Positions 54,269 through 64,000 of a DNA stretch of 64,000 nt are shown one piece after another. The stretch comes from Ypsolopha sequella. Taxonomy: Eukaryota; Arthropoda; Insecta; Lepidoptera; Ypsolophidae. A program made the position numbers and the translations under genes. The notes below the pieces were generated by a model. That model did not search any database and was not told where the DNA came from. It saw only the letters and a program-made list of their open reading frames with translations. Where the stretch lies: contig CAKOHE010000074.1 in the NCBI GenBank assembly GCA_934047225.1, forward strand, positions 459,385 through 523,384, given 5' to 3'. Numbering within the stretch: position 1 is the first letter of the stretch; every line of letters starts with the position of its first letter.

Positions 54269-54626
54269 TTATGATAATGGTTCCACGCCTTCCATTAAAT
54301 CATCTAGACGATAACTAGAAGTCGATGGTGTGTTGGTGTTAGTAGAGGCAACTTGATAGTCATCATTATCATTCTTTCCTTTGTATGTAAAACCAAGAAA
54401 ATTATTTCCGTGTCTGTACTTTGCCGACGGACGAAACGCTGGACACTGCGCTGCGATGCAAAAACGACTGACGAGCCAATCGCGTGGCAGTAAAGCCAGG
54501 CCACGCGAACTTCCCCCGTCGTACCACACCTCATACCGCCAAATTGGCCGATAATTCGCCCACTGCGCAGGTACATCTTTCGGAGCTCTTTTAACATGCG
54601 TCGACCTGTAAATATAGTATGCTCTC

Positions 54627-54865
54627 ATGCTACATATTTGCGCCGTTTGGTGTCGAGACTTTAGGCCCGTGGGTCCAGAAGCGCGACAACTTTTCAAGGA
54701 AATTTCATCGCGCCTTGTCGAATCCACGGGTGACCGGAGGGCTGGCGCTTACCTCGGCCAGAGGATTGGTCTGGCCATCCAAAGAGGTAATGTCGCCAGC
54801 ATTCTGGGCACCCTATCCCGGGACAGCAGTCTCGATAGTGTTTTTTATTTATAAATTATGTTTAG
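54627..54865 (+). pseudogene. Fragment of an unidentified TE-type protein
   Basis: The plus-strand frame includes GPEARQLFKEISSRLVESTG, DRRAGAYLGQRIGLAIQRGN and VASILGTL before a stop at about 54863. I recall very similar C-terminal modules repeated in many animal genomes as part of transposon-encoded proteins, but cannot name the element. Upstream sequence in this frame is lost within a few codons. A 152-codon minus-strand frame overlaps and shows no recognised domain. Confidence 0.4.
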
Positions 54866-54902
54866 TTTTATTGGTTTTAAATAAGTTTAAATACAACTTA
54901 AT

Positions 54903-55277
54903 TGATTAATTTTTTCTAACAAATAATGCCTATCAACTAGGGGTCAAAAATGATAAATTTTTTTCAAGTAAAACTCGTCGATATTACGTAAATTACAAAG
55001 TAAACAAGGTCTTATTTCCACTTAAGACCTTTTATTTCTGAGATTATGGGATTCAGGGCATGTATTTTTTTTATAAATGATTCTTCATTTATCATTAATC
55101 AGAAAAATATCAAATAAGTGCCGAGAGAGGAGTAGTTATTTTTAAATTATTTGTTTTTGGTTACCAGTCTGAAAGTTTGAAAATCGGAGACCATTCATTT
55201 TTGACCCGTAGTTGATAGGGCTCAATTTGTTGGAAATGATCTCTAATATAACTCCTTGCAAGGAATAAGTCGAATTT
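54903..55277. repeat. MITE with inverted ends
   Basis: ctatcaactaggggtcaaaa near 54931 is mirrored by tttgacccgtagttgatagg near 55201. The right end (aagtcgaatttccaa) matches the family seen at 1390 and 53680. An inner block (tttttcaagtaaaactcgtc) recurs near 2196. The next MITE abuts it. Confidence 0.6.
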
Positions 55278-55687
55278 CCAAGGCAATATGCGAAAAAAAT
55301 ACGGATGTTTCTTTTCTGTGTATTTCTCGAAATACACGTACAATTTTAATAAATTTCTGGTATATAATCTAGGGTTTTGAAATTGGAAAACATGTTTGGA
55401 TAAATTTTCCTCAATAGAAATAATTGTTGAAATGAGGTCTTCAAACACGCTTTTTCTCCTCGTTTGACGAATAGGAACCATATACAGAACTCAAACATAT
55501 TTTATAAGGTATGTTTCAACAATATCTAGAGATTTGATATTTGAAATTTTTGCTAGCTATTTTAGTTTTTTTATAAAAAATATAAAACTAACATTTTTTA
55601 CTTTCGCCCTGAATCCTTCCCTCTCGCAATGAGCGTGTTCTCACTTGGAGTGACAGTGACAACAATAAAATTCGCATAGCCCCTTAA
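55278..55687 (+). repeat. TTAA-type MITE, copy C
   Basis: It runs from ggcaatatgcgaaaaaaata to attcgcatagcccc|TTAA and is closely similar to copy B. The left TTAA is replaced by CCAA at the junction with the neighbouring MITE. Confidence 0.85.
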
Positions 55688-55689
55688 GA

Positions 55690-57300
55690 TAGATTTTTAT
55701 GGATATGTATGTTTTAATTTTATAAAGCTTTGAATGCGGTGCCTTCACCAAACATCGGTCCTCTGTTGGATAGGACAACTCTTTGGACTTTGGCTGTAAG
55801 CCTGCGATTGGGTACAAAAACGAAGCAACCTCATAGCATTATAGGGGACGGTCCCCGATTCATCATCAATCGAACCAAATTATTTCGCTTTTCATTATCA
55901 TTATGTACAACAACAAATTTTGTCAGACCCTTTACCTCTAGTACGAAAATGTGTCAAAATAAAGTCCACCTTGCGTTTTTCCCACGCCTTGCGTTTGTAG
56001 TTGCCGTATCTTGAATTACAAATATTGGTAACAACGGGAAAAACTGCGTTTACTCACGTTTCGCCTCTACTGCCAAGGTAATAAGGGCGAAAATTGGGCA
56101 GCGAATATTCCCCCGATTGTACTCATACCCGTACAGTACAGTGTCAGTTCCGATCCCATCATGTGTCAGATTTCAATATTTACACCTGTGATTTGTGATT
56201 TGCTTTTGCGTTTCGGTACCTTCGGTCGCAGAAGTTCTTGTCTTTTGAGTATTTTTGTAATTCTACCTTCACACAGCGGTTAATCGCCATAATCATTATG
56301 TGTACTATACCAGAGAATGTTCAGTTTTTGACAAAACTTTTAGAATAGTTCTTCACTGCCCAAGTAACAATATTAGTTGTAGAAAAGTCTCAGATAAGTC
56401 ATATAACCTTTTAACGGAATATTTCAAATAATATCTGAATTCCAAATCAACCTCTTGGAGAACTCCGCATAAACTCCTAGTGGCCAAAAGAGCTCGTTGT
56501 AATAACCTCCGGCAGACCTTCTTCATAACCTAGATCAGACTAGACAAATAAACTAAAGGCATATTTCTAAACCTAGGTATGACCATAAATTAACTATTTT
56601 GTTACCCTACCTGACAACCTAATAACCTAATTAGAACCTTCATGAATTCTTATTTTAGTTATAAGATAGTCACGAAGAACTATAATATTAACCAAAGTAT
56701 TTTTATTCCAGGATTTGTTACCGTTAAGCCACAGCAGAAGCCTTAAGCGCTTTTCAAATTTTCTAGAACCCGTGTCAAGAGTTATTGGACTAGTACTTTA
56801 AAATAAAGCATTATAGAAAAATGGTTACCAATAAGTTAAAACTTATTTCATAACAGACATAACAGAATGTATTTCATGTATAACGGGAAAACGTTAATAA
56901 AATACACAAACGAGTGTGTAATTTCTATTGCGACTACCAGATCACTGTTAAGTTATGTGATGTTAAGGCCCCAGACTCTCTTTGCAACATTTCGCTTTCA
57001 TCTTACCTGAGGTTTTAGAAGTGGCGCTCCCCCCGCTGCATTAAGATGTTAGAGACCGCACCTGAATGTTGCTCTACTTCGTTAAATGAGTGTACGATTA
57101 CTTAAAATTTGACATGTGAAGATTTTTAATTATTCAAGTAACGGTAATTTACAAAGTTTGGTTTGTTTATCGGAACAAACAAAATGAATTTGCAAAATCA
57201 AAATAAACAAAAGTAAATCTACGTGGAATAGATGGCTTATTGGTAGCAGTAAGAGTGATTAATATTTAGACACAATACATTTTATAGGTCATGCAATTAT
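55690..57300. other. No recognised gene or element
   Basis: Moderately AT-rich sequence with short open frames only (for example 55730-56014), none with a recognisable domain or paired splice sites. Confidence 0.5.
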
Positions 57301-57329
57301 TTGCAGATTTTTACCGAAGGGGTAGAAGG

Positions 57330-57490
57330 TGAAGAGGTGTTCCGAGTGTGAACTGTGAGATGCAAGTCATAAGTCCACCCATACGTGTACCTTTAAGTAC
57401 AACCGCGTTTCTCTGACAATTATTACGTCTCAACGTGATGAGCCCTATCGCTCTAAGGAAACCTGCATGCCCTAAAAAGCGTGTAGTTGT
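57330..57490. repeat. SINE/LINE fragment
   Basis: It shares ggaaacctgcatgcc and, inverted, a 50-bp block (gcgtttctctgacaattatt) with 31051-31110. It is a rearranged relative of the SINE region at 30830-31140. Confidence 0.5.
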
Positions 57491-57959
57491 GCCTAAAAAT
57501 TTCTATATTCATCAAGATTTTCATTTAACTAATGCCTGACATAAAAAATACCTTTATAAAATTTGGAAATGTAGAAAATTATTAATCAAATCGTAACAAT
57601 GAAAACATTAAAAATTATGTATTCCTAATACTCACACACATATTACAATCAGTTCATTAAGTAATATAATATCAAAAATAGAAACTCTTACGGTAATTAA
57701 GTGTCTGTCAGTTTGTGTGTCCATGATTATGACTAAGGTGCAATAAAAAAGGTAAAAAATTTAGTTTTAGAAATGTGATGTTTTAATGATAAGAACCGCA
57801 GCTGCGTACGTTCTTTTGTTTTGATGCATTATTGTCTAGCACGTTGTTATCTCAACTGTCGGTTTTAGTGACTTCGATAGCTTTTTAAGATATTTTAAAA
57901 TAAAAGTAAGTAAAGTAATAAAAAGGATGTAGCTTCGGCTTTAGACCGAGCTGAAGTTG

Positions 57960-58045
57960 GCAGGCGCCTGCCAGCGAGAAGCAAATGCTACCAGGCGCCT
58001 GCCAGCGAGAAGCAAATGCTACCTGGCGCCTGCTCGTGTAACAAA
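57960..58045. repeat. 31-bp repeat with palindromic core CAGGCGCCTG, cluster 1
   Basis: Two perfect 31-bp units (caggcgcctgccagcgagaa, then gcaaatgctac) at 57961 and 57992, plus a partial third. A second cluster is at 58400-58500. Confidence 0.9.
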
Positions 58046-58095
58046 TCAATAATAAAAGATATGTCTTATTACAAAAGATATATAAAAGATATTTT

Positions 58096-58375
58096 TAGGG
58101 TTCCGTACCTAAACGGACCCTATTATTAAGACTCCGCTGTCCGTCTGTCCGACTGTCACCAGGCTGTATCTCATTAACCGTGATAGATAGGCAGTTGAAA
58201 TTTTCACAAATGATGTATTTCAGTTGCTTATATAACAACAAATACTAAAAATTAGAATAAAATAAATATTTAAGGGGGCTCCCATACAACAAACGTGATT
58301 TTTTTGTCGTTTTTATAGAAAATGGTACGGAACCCTTCGTGCGCGAGTCCGACTCGCACTTGGCCGGTTTTTACA
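58096..58375 (+). repeat. Lepidopteran interspersed element (TAGGGTTCCGTACC type)
   Basis: It starts ttttagggttccgtaccta, then gtctgtccgactgtcaccag and ctgtatctcattaaccgtga. It ends atggtacggaaccctt, then gcgcgagtccgactcgcact and tggccggttttt. Short outer inverted words (gggttccgtacc / ggtacggaaccc) suggest a DNA element. A partial copy is at 15756. Confidence 0.75.
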
Positions 58376-58399
58376 TAAATACAAATAAAAGTGAGTATG

Positions 58400-58500
58400 G
58401 CGCCTGCCAGTAAAACATCTCAGCAGGCGCCTGCTAGCAAGAGCAAATGCTACCAGGGGCCTGCCAGCGAGAAGCAAATGCTACCTGGTGCCTGCTGGTG
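58400..58500. repeat. 31-bp repeat, cluster 2 (diverged)
   Basis: This contains aggcgcctgctagcaagagc and ggggcctgccagcgagaagc. It is related to 57960-58045 but more variable, separated from it by the element at 58096. Confidence 0.8.
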
Positions 58501-58620
58501 TAAAAAACATTACTAAAAGTTTTGTATGGCTGGTTTTACATTAAAACGAAATGAAGCAAGTCTCTTATATGACTCTAGACAAAAAATAAGGAGATTATTA
58601 TATTACTTACCTGCATTGTT

Positions 58621-58970
58621 CTACGTCCCAAAACGAGCGAATTGAAAACGAAATTTGAAACGAGCAAATAAAAAAATCATTAAAAAAATCCTGAACCTGA
58701 CTTGAAACAAAACTCACAAAAAGTTCGAAGACACAGACGTCTGGATTCTATCCAGGTGGGTCTCATTTACTACTTAATGATCTGGATAGTTTTACGTCCC
58801 AAAAACCTGTATATTTGAAACGAGCAAATAAAAAATTCATTAAAAAAACCTGAACCTGACTTGAACCCACACTCATAAAAAGTTCGAAGACACAGACGTC
58901 CGGATTATATCCAGGTGGGTCTCATTTACTACTTAATGATCTGGATAGTTCTACGTCCCAAAAACTTGTA
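58621..58970. repeat. 165-bp tandem duplication (two copies)
   Basis: Blocks beginning ctacgtcccaaaa or ttacgtcccaaaa at 58621, 58792 and 58951 enclose two similar units, each with gaacctgacttgaa, agttcgaagacacagacgtc and ggtgggtctcatttactact. Confidence 0.9.
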
Positions 58971-59148
58971 TATTCTCAAATCGTTTCAAATATACAAGTT
59001 TTTAGGACAAACATTCTGATGGGAGATTTTGGATTTAAGTAGCTATTTAGATCTAGTTATGAATTGAGTTTTCAGGAGACTAATGACATCTAAGTTATCA
59101 CTAAGGAACTATAATGGAAACAACGGCGTACGAAGGCGTGTGTAGTAG

Positions 59149-59292
59149 AACATCACATCAATAATATTCTCTTTTGATGCTGATATGGGCAAGTACGACT
59201 ATGTATTACCCAATTCAATGCCTTCATATCCCAATAGTTCACAAAATATGCCTTATTCATCTGGTGTTAAGAGAAATGAACCATTAACATAA
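59149..59292 (+). CDS. Candidate coding remnant, unknown
   Basis: An open stretch encodes DADMGKYDYVLPNSMPSYPN, then SSQNMPYSSGVKRNEPLT and a TAA. It follows a TAG that could be read as an acceptor. It is Pro/Ser/Asn/Tyr-rich. I do not recognise it. It may belong with the block at 59432. Confidence 0.25.
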   Translation, partial: NITSIIFSFDADMGKYDYVLPNSMPSYPNSSQNMPYSSGVKRNEPLT

Positions 59293-59431
59293 CATAAAAC
59301 ATAAAAAGTATTTATTTTCATACACAAAGTCACAATTGTTTTAAACCAACTGGCTCCCAAAAAGTTAATACTGAGATTCAGGAAAAAATTAACATTAATT
59401 TAAAAATTTAAAATTTAAAAATTACTAACAG

Positions 59432-59551
59432 AAAGAAGAAACTGAGCCCGAATATGCTGACAATTCACAACAAGTATCTAATTACATCACTATAGATGAA
59501 ACATTATCCACTGAGAAAACAGAGCCTGAATATGCTGACATATTTCGTTAA
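59432..59551 (+). CDS. Candidate terminal exon with repeated TEPEYAD motif
   Basis: After the acceptor-like attactaacag, 40 codons encode KEETEPEYADNSQQVSNYIT, then IDETLSTEKTEPEYADIFR and a TAA. The motif TEPEYAD(N/I) occurs twice, 25 residues apart, with acidic and tyrosine-rich context like a cytoplasmic tail. No family recognised; the two open blocks here could be exons of one gene. Confidence 0.3.
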   Translation, partial: KEETEPEYADNSQQVSNYITIDETLSTEKTEPEYADIFR

Positions 59552-59644
59552 GAATTAGACATTTATGTAACTAATTTGTTTCATGATATTACTTGGAAAT
59601 TATTATGTGTATTAACATTAACATTGTATAATTGTGCAGCACAG

Positions 59645-59760
59645 CCTCAGGATAGCTCAGTGGGTCGGGCCGTACTGCACTATAATAGATTGCCGGGTTG
59701 TGAAAGCCAACAAAAACACCGCTTGTGGACCCAAGGAGTGCAGCCAGGAACTAGGTAGAG
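59645..59760 (+). repeat. tRNA-derived SINE head
   Basis: A-box tagctcagtggg (59653-59664) and a B-box-like gggttgtgaaagcc (59695-59708) occur at tRNA-like spacing, after cctcagga. The cloverleaf cannot be completed, so this is a SINE promoter or tRNA pseudogene, not a tRNA. Confidence 0.65.
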
Positions 59761-60041
59761 TGCCAGATCTTCTACTGTTCTATTTCCTTTTCGGAATACT
59801 GCTCGGAATGTGAATGAATGTGGACGGCGCTCCACCCGTTTTTATAGCACTTTTTCTGTACGCACACATAGGCATTCTACCTCACCCCCTGGAGCACTAT
59901 TTTATTATTTATTCATCCTTAATCATCCTATTTACAATTAATTCTTATCTCTAACTTATTCTAGATACTTAGGTCTACACATACGTACTAAGGTCATTAC
60001 GCTACGACGTCTGGGAGCGGACTGGCGGCCAAACATTTTTT
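59761..60041. other. SINE body or unassigned
   Basis: This runs up to a T-run at 60034-60048 that could be the complement of a LINE poly(A) tail. Confidence 0.4.
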
Positions 60042-60656
60042 TTTTTTTTGAGTTGATCTTTTTTGCTGTCGGCCTTTCGGCCTTTTCAGCTTTACCTTGA
60101 AGAGGGGGACAGAGAGTACCCAACCTCTGTAAAAGTTTAATTATTTATTTTTGTTTTTAAAGGTCCATTAAAAGTCTATTTAAAGAGCCTGAGAGAGTCT
60201 TTTTTTTTTAAAGTCTATGAGTCTATTGTTTTTATTTGTTTATTCGTGTGCCCCGAGGGGGGGTGTGGACGAACTAAGGTGGCTGTGATACGTGGATAGG
60301 TGAAAAACGACCAGGCACGTACTTTTACCGTGTGTCGTTACGTCTTAAGAATAGTTTTCGCCTGCGTAAGGCGTTCGGCGTCATAGGGGAGATAGAATAG
60401 CGATTTACGCTAGGTCGTAGCGGTAATTGGCTACGGCGTAGCGCGCTAGGTGTCGTAGTGATAGTCGTAGCCGACGGTGAACCGGCTGTTTGATTACCTT
60501 TCCGCCGCCTTCTGCGGGGGCGGTGTAGGTATAGAGGGGAAGTGGGGTTTGTTTTGTCACTGTTATCAGTCGGCTGTGAGTCTGAAATCTTTTTAGTTAT
60601 TACGTCGTCGGAGTCGATTATAACATGTCTCGGTCGTCGGTGTCCTTGTTTGGCAT
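60042..60656 (-). repeat. Probable 3' region of the jockey-type LINE
   Basis: The stretch starts with a T-run (poly-A on the minus strand) and is GC-richer than its surroundings, like the LINE. It has no reverse transcriptase sequence. A junction near 60660 drops the C-terminal half of the RT, so an internal deletion between RT and 3' UTR is likely. Confidence 0.45.
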
Positions 60657-63204
60657 TTACGAATACGAATATTTACGAACTCCTGAGTTTATAGGGTGTG
60701 GTTTTGAGTGTGTTCCGTCCACTCTGAATCGGAATTTTCGGTTTTTAAGGAAGTCTTTGATGATTAGTACCATTCTGTCGGGGAGTTTCATGCTGTATAG
60801 CTTGAAAATGAGTCCGTTGTGCCAAACTTTATCAAAAGCTTTGGCTACGTCAAAGAATAAGGCGCCCGTGTGTTTTGATTTTTTGTGTCTAAACGCATCC
60901 ATTATATATTCGATTATTCTGTGCACTAGCTGTATACAAGAATGCCCAGATCGGAAGCCAAATTGTTCATTCGGTATGAGGTCATTTTCGGATGCTAGAT
61001 TTTTAAGTCTGGTATTTAATATACGTTCGTATATTTTACCAAGTGACTTTAGAAGACTGATGGGGCGGTAGCTGGATGGGACTGAGCGTTCTTTACCCGG
61101 CTTGTGGATACCTATGACGTCAGCCTCTTTCCATGAATCGGGGAACATACAGAATTCTATCGCTGAATTCATGATAGAAACTAGTATGACTAGGAGGGGG
61201 TACGATAGGTTTTTTAAAACTCGGTTTGTAATACCGTCAGATCCTGGGGATTTTTTGGGGTTTAGATTTTTAATAATCTGAGAAACCTCTTTAACGGTGA
61301 CTGGGTCTAACTTGTCAGTTGGTGGGCGGGAGGCTCTGTTATTGACTTCGTTATCATTTCTAGGGACGGGGAACATTGTTTTTCGAGGCTGTCGGCCAGG
61401 CACTCGGCCTTGTCGGCGTCCTCGAATGCTATTGTCTTGTCGGATCGTGTGAGGGCTGGAATGTCGATAACTGTGTCGGCTTTCATGGAGCGTGCTAGCT
61501 TCCAGTAGGCTTGGTGATGAGGTGATAAATCAGAAAGTAATTTGTCCCATTCCTGGGATTTGTACTCTCTGACTCGCTCTTTCACTTGCCTCTGGAAGGA
61601 GCGAAGTTTGACTCTATTTTCCTGAGAGGGGAAGAAATCGTGCGCGCGGGTGGCAGCATATTTTTCTCTTATTAGGTCCTGAATGTCACTCGGGAGTCGG
61701 TATTTTTTGTCATTAGTTCCGTCTATCTGTTTAGAGCAGTTACTTAGGGTAGTTTGTAAGTAGCTGGTGAATTTATTTATAGCTAAATCCACGTCTTGTC
61801 GGGTGATCATTTCTGTAGGTATTTCTGTCAGTTCGTTTGGTAAGGGATCATTTTTAACACTAGAGTAGGCGCGCCCAAATTGACTCCTGAAACTTTCGCG
61901 CGGGGTACATGTGTAGCCCATTTTGAATGCAAATATTGTGGGTCATCTTTAGGTAGAATGAAAAAGTTTTTATTTTTATCGTTTAATAATGAAAAAATAA
62001 AAAACATGAATTTTTTAGGTACTTTTTAACGAAACAATAGAATACTTGGAATAATCAACATGAGACGCAGACGCCGCCATTATTTCCTAAAAAGATATTA
62101 ATACTAAGTATATTTGTTATGAAACGGTATGTAACATGCAAAAATTACACGAAAATGAAGTACTCTTAAAATATTAGTACAATTTTTGCATAAATAATAG
62201 GGATTTATCACATTCGTTGAACGGTCGCGCGGGCTACATACGCAGCCCATTCACTTTATTAGTCGTTCTGTTCTGAAGTCCGTGTGCTGAGGGTAGCGAC
62301 ACGCTGCTGAGCGACGCGGGGGTCCATAGTAGAGGAATACACGGAAGAATAGCGCAGTAGTGTGACGCGTTTGAGAAAGAAGCACCAATAATATACCCTG
62401 GTCTACACCTGTAGCCCACGCGTCCACTCTAGTGTTAAGGGAGTTGTGAAGTTTGGTCCAATCTGTCTTAGTAGTTTTAGCTGGGGGTATTGTAATCGGC
62501 ATACCCAGCTCAGCGGTCACTGGTCTATGATCCGAGTCAAGTTCGTGGTGAACTTGTATGCTCTTAAGGGGGAGACAGACGTTCTTAAGGAGCATGATGT
62601 CGAAATATCACCTTCATTGTCTGGGAGGTTTTTTGGGAAGTGTGTGGGGGTCAGGGGGCCAATAGGGTCTATTGTCAGTTTGTCACATATTATATTTAAT
62701 ATTCGTCCGTTAGTGTTTTGTTTCCTATCCGGCTGTTCCAGCTCGAGTGTTTGCTATTAAAATCACCGGCTAGTATGATTGAGTCACTCATATTTAGAAG
62801 AGTAGTAATGTCGGATTCCTCCATTCTCCTTTGCAATTCAGCACTACCCTGTCTCTGGTAGCAGGAGGCTAAGGAAGGGTGTCCAGTCATAGCAATTTGA
62901 CATATGCTAGCTTCAAGATTTATGAGGGGGGGGTGTCTATAGGCGAAATATGCAGGCACCTACGATAATATATGGCTGTGCCGCCTAAGGCGGCGTTTGG
63001 TCTGTCTTGTCTGTGAATTTTGTAACCATTTATATTTGGGTTACGGTCTTTTGTCTTAAGGAATGTCTCTTGTACGAGAAAAATGTCAATTTGGTGGTCA
63101 GTAAGGAATTTACCTATTAGGTCTCTTTGTTTTTTCAGTCCGTCGGCATTAAAGAATGCCAACTTTAAAGAACGGGGTTTTGTTCTACCGGGTGTATTAT
63201 ACAT
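60657..63204 (-). pseudogene. Jockey-type LINE ORF2 (endonuclease and RT), broken
   Basis: Reading from the minus-strand ATG at 63204: the AP-type endonuclease starts LKLAFFNADGLKKQRDLIGK, with its catalytic Glu in IFLVQETFLK. It continues in other frames with SIILAGDFNSKHSSWNSRIG and the SDH motif in HHELDSDHRPVTAEL. A linker (61921-61310) contains SFQRQVKERVREYKSQEWD. The reverse transcriptase starts near 61320: NLNPKKSPGSDGI, SYRPISLLKSLGKIYERIL, FGFRSGHS, then FFDVAKAFDKVWHNGLIFKL with the first catalytic Asp. It stops after INSGVR, where GVPQG would be expected. The YADD motif and thumb are missing. There are several frameshifts, and about 0.5 kb near 61920-62420 is not LINE-like. Dead copy. 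Confidence 0.85.
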
Positions 63205-63496
63205 TGCGAGTATTAGGGTAAGTTGCGATAACGGAACGTAATTGACCAATCATACGTCCGTGTTCTTGACATGCGCGCATCACATTTGCAATATCGCCTG
63301 CTGCGGCATAATGGTCAATTTTATTTAAGAAATCGTTGATTTCGTCAGGATTTATTTCCGCTAGTGTATTTAGCAGAGATGAAAGAAAGACGGGCTGTGG
63401 GGCGCGCGCCAGTCGAGAGGCCACCGGGCTAGGTTTCTCTAGTAGCTGCATTGTCATGAGAGGCAAGGGACGCGGCGCGGGGCGCGGCGCGTGCAC
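63197..63496 (-). pseudogene. LINE ORF1 C-terminal part
   Basis: The minus-strand frame ends at 63197 and overlaps the ORF2 ATG by 8 bp, an arrangement typical for jockey-group LINEs. It encodes an alanine/proline/arginine-rich segment (HAPRPAPRPLPLMTMQLLEK), then FLSSLLNTLAEINPDEINDF and an end with VMRACQEHGRMIG. No gag zinc knuckle is visible. The N-terminus may continue upstream through the GC-rich block to about 63780, but I cannot support it. Confidence 0.6.
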
Positions 63497-63780
63497 CGCG
63501 AGGGGGGTATTTACATGGCGCGGCGCGGCGTCTCGCCGGCCGGTTGTCGCGTGCCCGCGGCCGCCGGTCGCGGCGCATGGGATTGGCTTGCGGCGGGGGG
63601 TGAGGCGGTGGCGGCGGGGAGTGGGGGGAAATCTTGGCAGCTGTTTGCCCAGTTTAGTGGTTTAAACCTTAGAATAATAACGCCTAGAAACCAAGTCCGC
63701 GCACAATAAGCGAAGCGAGTAAAACCAGGCCATATAGGCCTGGTTCGCCGGCCGGCCTGGTCAGTTCTCAAGGTCAGCCT
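63497..63780. other. GC-rich 5' portion of the LINE
   Basis: gcggcgcggcgtctcgccgg, then gcggccgccggtcgcggcgc, is far GC-richer than the rest of the window. It is probably the start of LINE ORF1 or its 5' UTR on the minus strand. cataagcctggtt-type mirrored words (ccaggccatataggcctgg) form a small palindrome at 63726-63744. Confidence 0.5.
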
Positions 63781-64000
63781 TTGGTCAATGCCTTTGGTAC
63801 TAACAACTCTCGGAAATTAAATTGAAAATGATGGTTTATGCGGTCAATGGGTGTCACAATACAACGGAAAAACATAATAAACACTATAACATCACATTCC
63901 ACCTCTAAGTACTACAATTCACATTATAACTTAACGAAAAACATAAAATTAACCAGAAATAATCGTACGTAATCTTGGTAGGCGCCATTGTATTACAATG
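63781..64000. other. Window edge, no gene seen
   Basis: AT-rich sequence without recognised features. Confidence 0.5.

Noticed and set aside
54269..54727. 152-codon minus-strand frame
   Set aside because: It overlaps the better plus-strand TE peptide, and composition and content suggest a shadow frame.
58590..58625. Minus-strand exon ending CAATGCAG|GTAAGT
   Set aside because: The donor is excellent, but no acceptor or recognisable peptide lies upstream, and the region is a tandem duplication whose other copies lack the site.
59645..59720. A tRNA gene
   Set aside because: A- and B-box words are present but no acceptor stem or anticodon arm can be formed. It fits a SINE head.

Overview
This window looks like nuclear DNA of a lepidopteran (moth or butterfly). 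It is AT-rich and packed with repeats. Conserved gene exons appear singly, with GT/AG splice sites. The repeat families are of lepidopteran or insect type: a BEL/Pao LTR retrotransposon, a Helitron with the usual CTAG end, TA- and TTAA-flanked MITEs, jockey-, CR1- and RTE-like LINE remnants, and tRNA-derived SINEs carrying the motif AAGGAAAACATCGTGAGGAA. Most of the sequence is transposable element or tandem repeat. No bacterial-type operon, CRISPR array or rRNA gene was seen.

Layout. 0-8 kb: LINE fragment, an 18-copy 121-bp satellite, a 22-copy 39-bp minisatellite and small MITEs. 8.36-8.48 kb: a minus-strand exon that reads as TMTC. 9-14 kb: MITEs, a near-perfect 352-bp palindrome and a LINE tail. 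14.66-15.02 kb: a plus-strand white-like ABCG exon split by a 231-bp MITE. 16.3-25.8 kb: a TA-flanked element, a decayed DUF4817/mariner-type transposase and, inserted just behind its stop codon, a complete young BEL/Pao element (18025-25839). 27.8-31.3 kb: a candidate exon and a rhodopsin-class GPCR exon, interrupted near its end by an RNase H-bearing LINE (to 33.7 kb). 33.8-36.5 kb: a Helitron with a decayed Rep gene and an apparent captured host-gene fragment. 36.6-40.4 kb and 47.2-51.4 kb: two inverted copies of an unfamiliar TTAA-flanked element. Between them lie a 42-bp minisatellite and the last exons of a small DUF1091-like gene. 52.1-53.2 kb: two phase-compatible minus-strand exons, probably SBF/MTMR5-13. 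54-60 kb: MITEs, SINEs and short tandem repeats. 60.0-63.8 kb: a decayed jockey-type LINE on the minus strand.

The host exons belong to unrelated genes and sit on both strands. They are either parts of genes with very long introns or relocated fragments. The TEs show a clear order of events. In 46.9-51.8 kb, up to four elements are nested, and two of the insertions can be checked against empty sites elsewhere in the window.

Most notable: (1) the young BEL element has gag and pol in one frame separated by a single TGA in the readthrough-type context TGA CTA; (2) a 3.7-kb TTAA-flanked element has no visible transposase or terminal inverted repeat but carries a 1.8-kb internal palindrome; (3) a MITE interrupts the white-like ABCG exon; (4) the Helitron carries a zinc-ribbon gene fragment; (5) the tandem arrays carry variant units in structured patterns.
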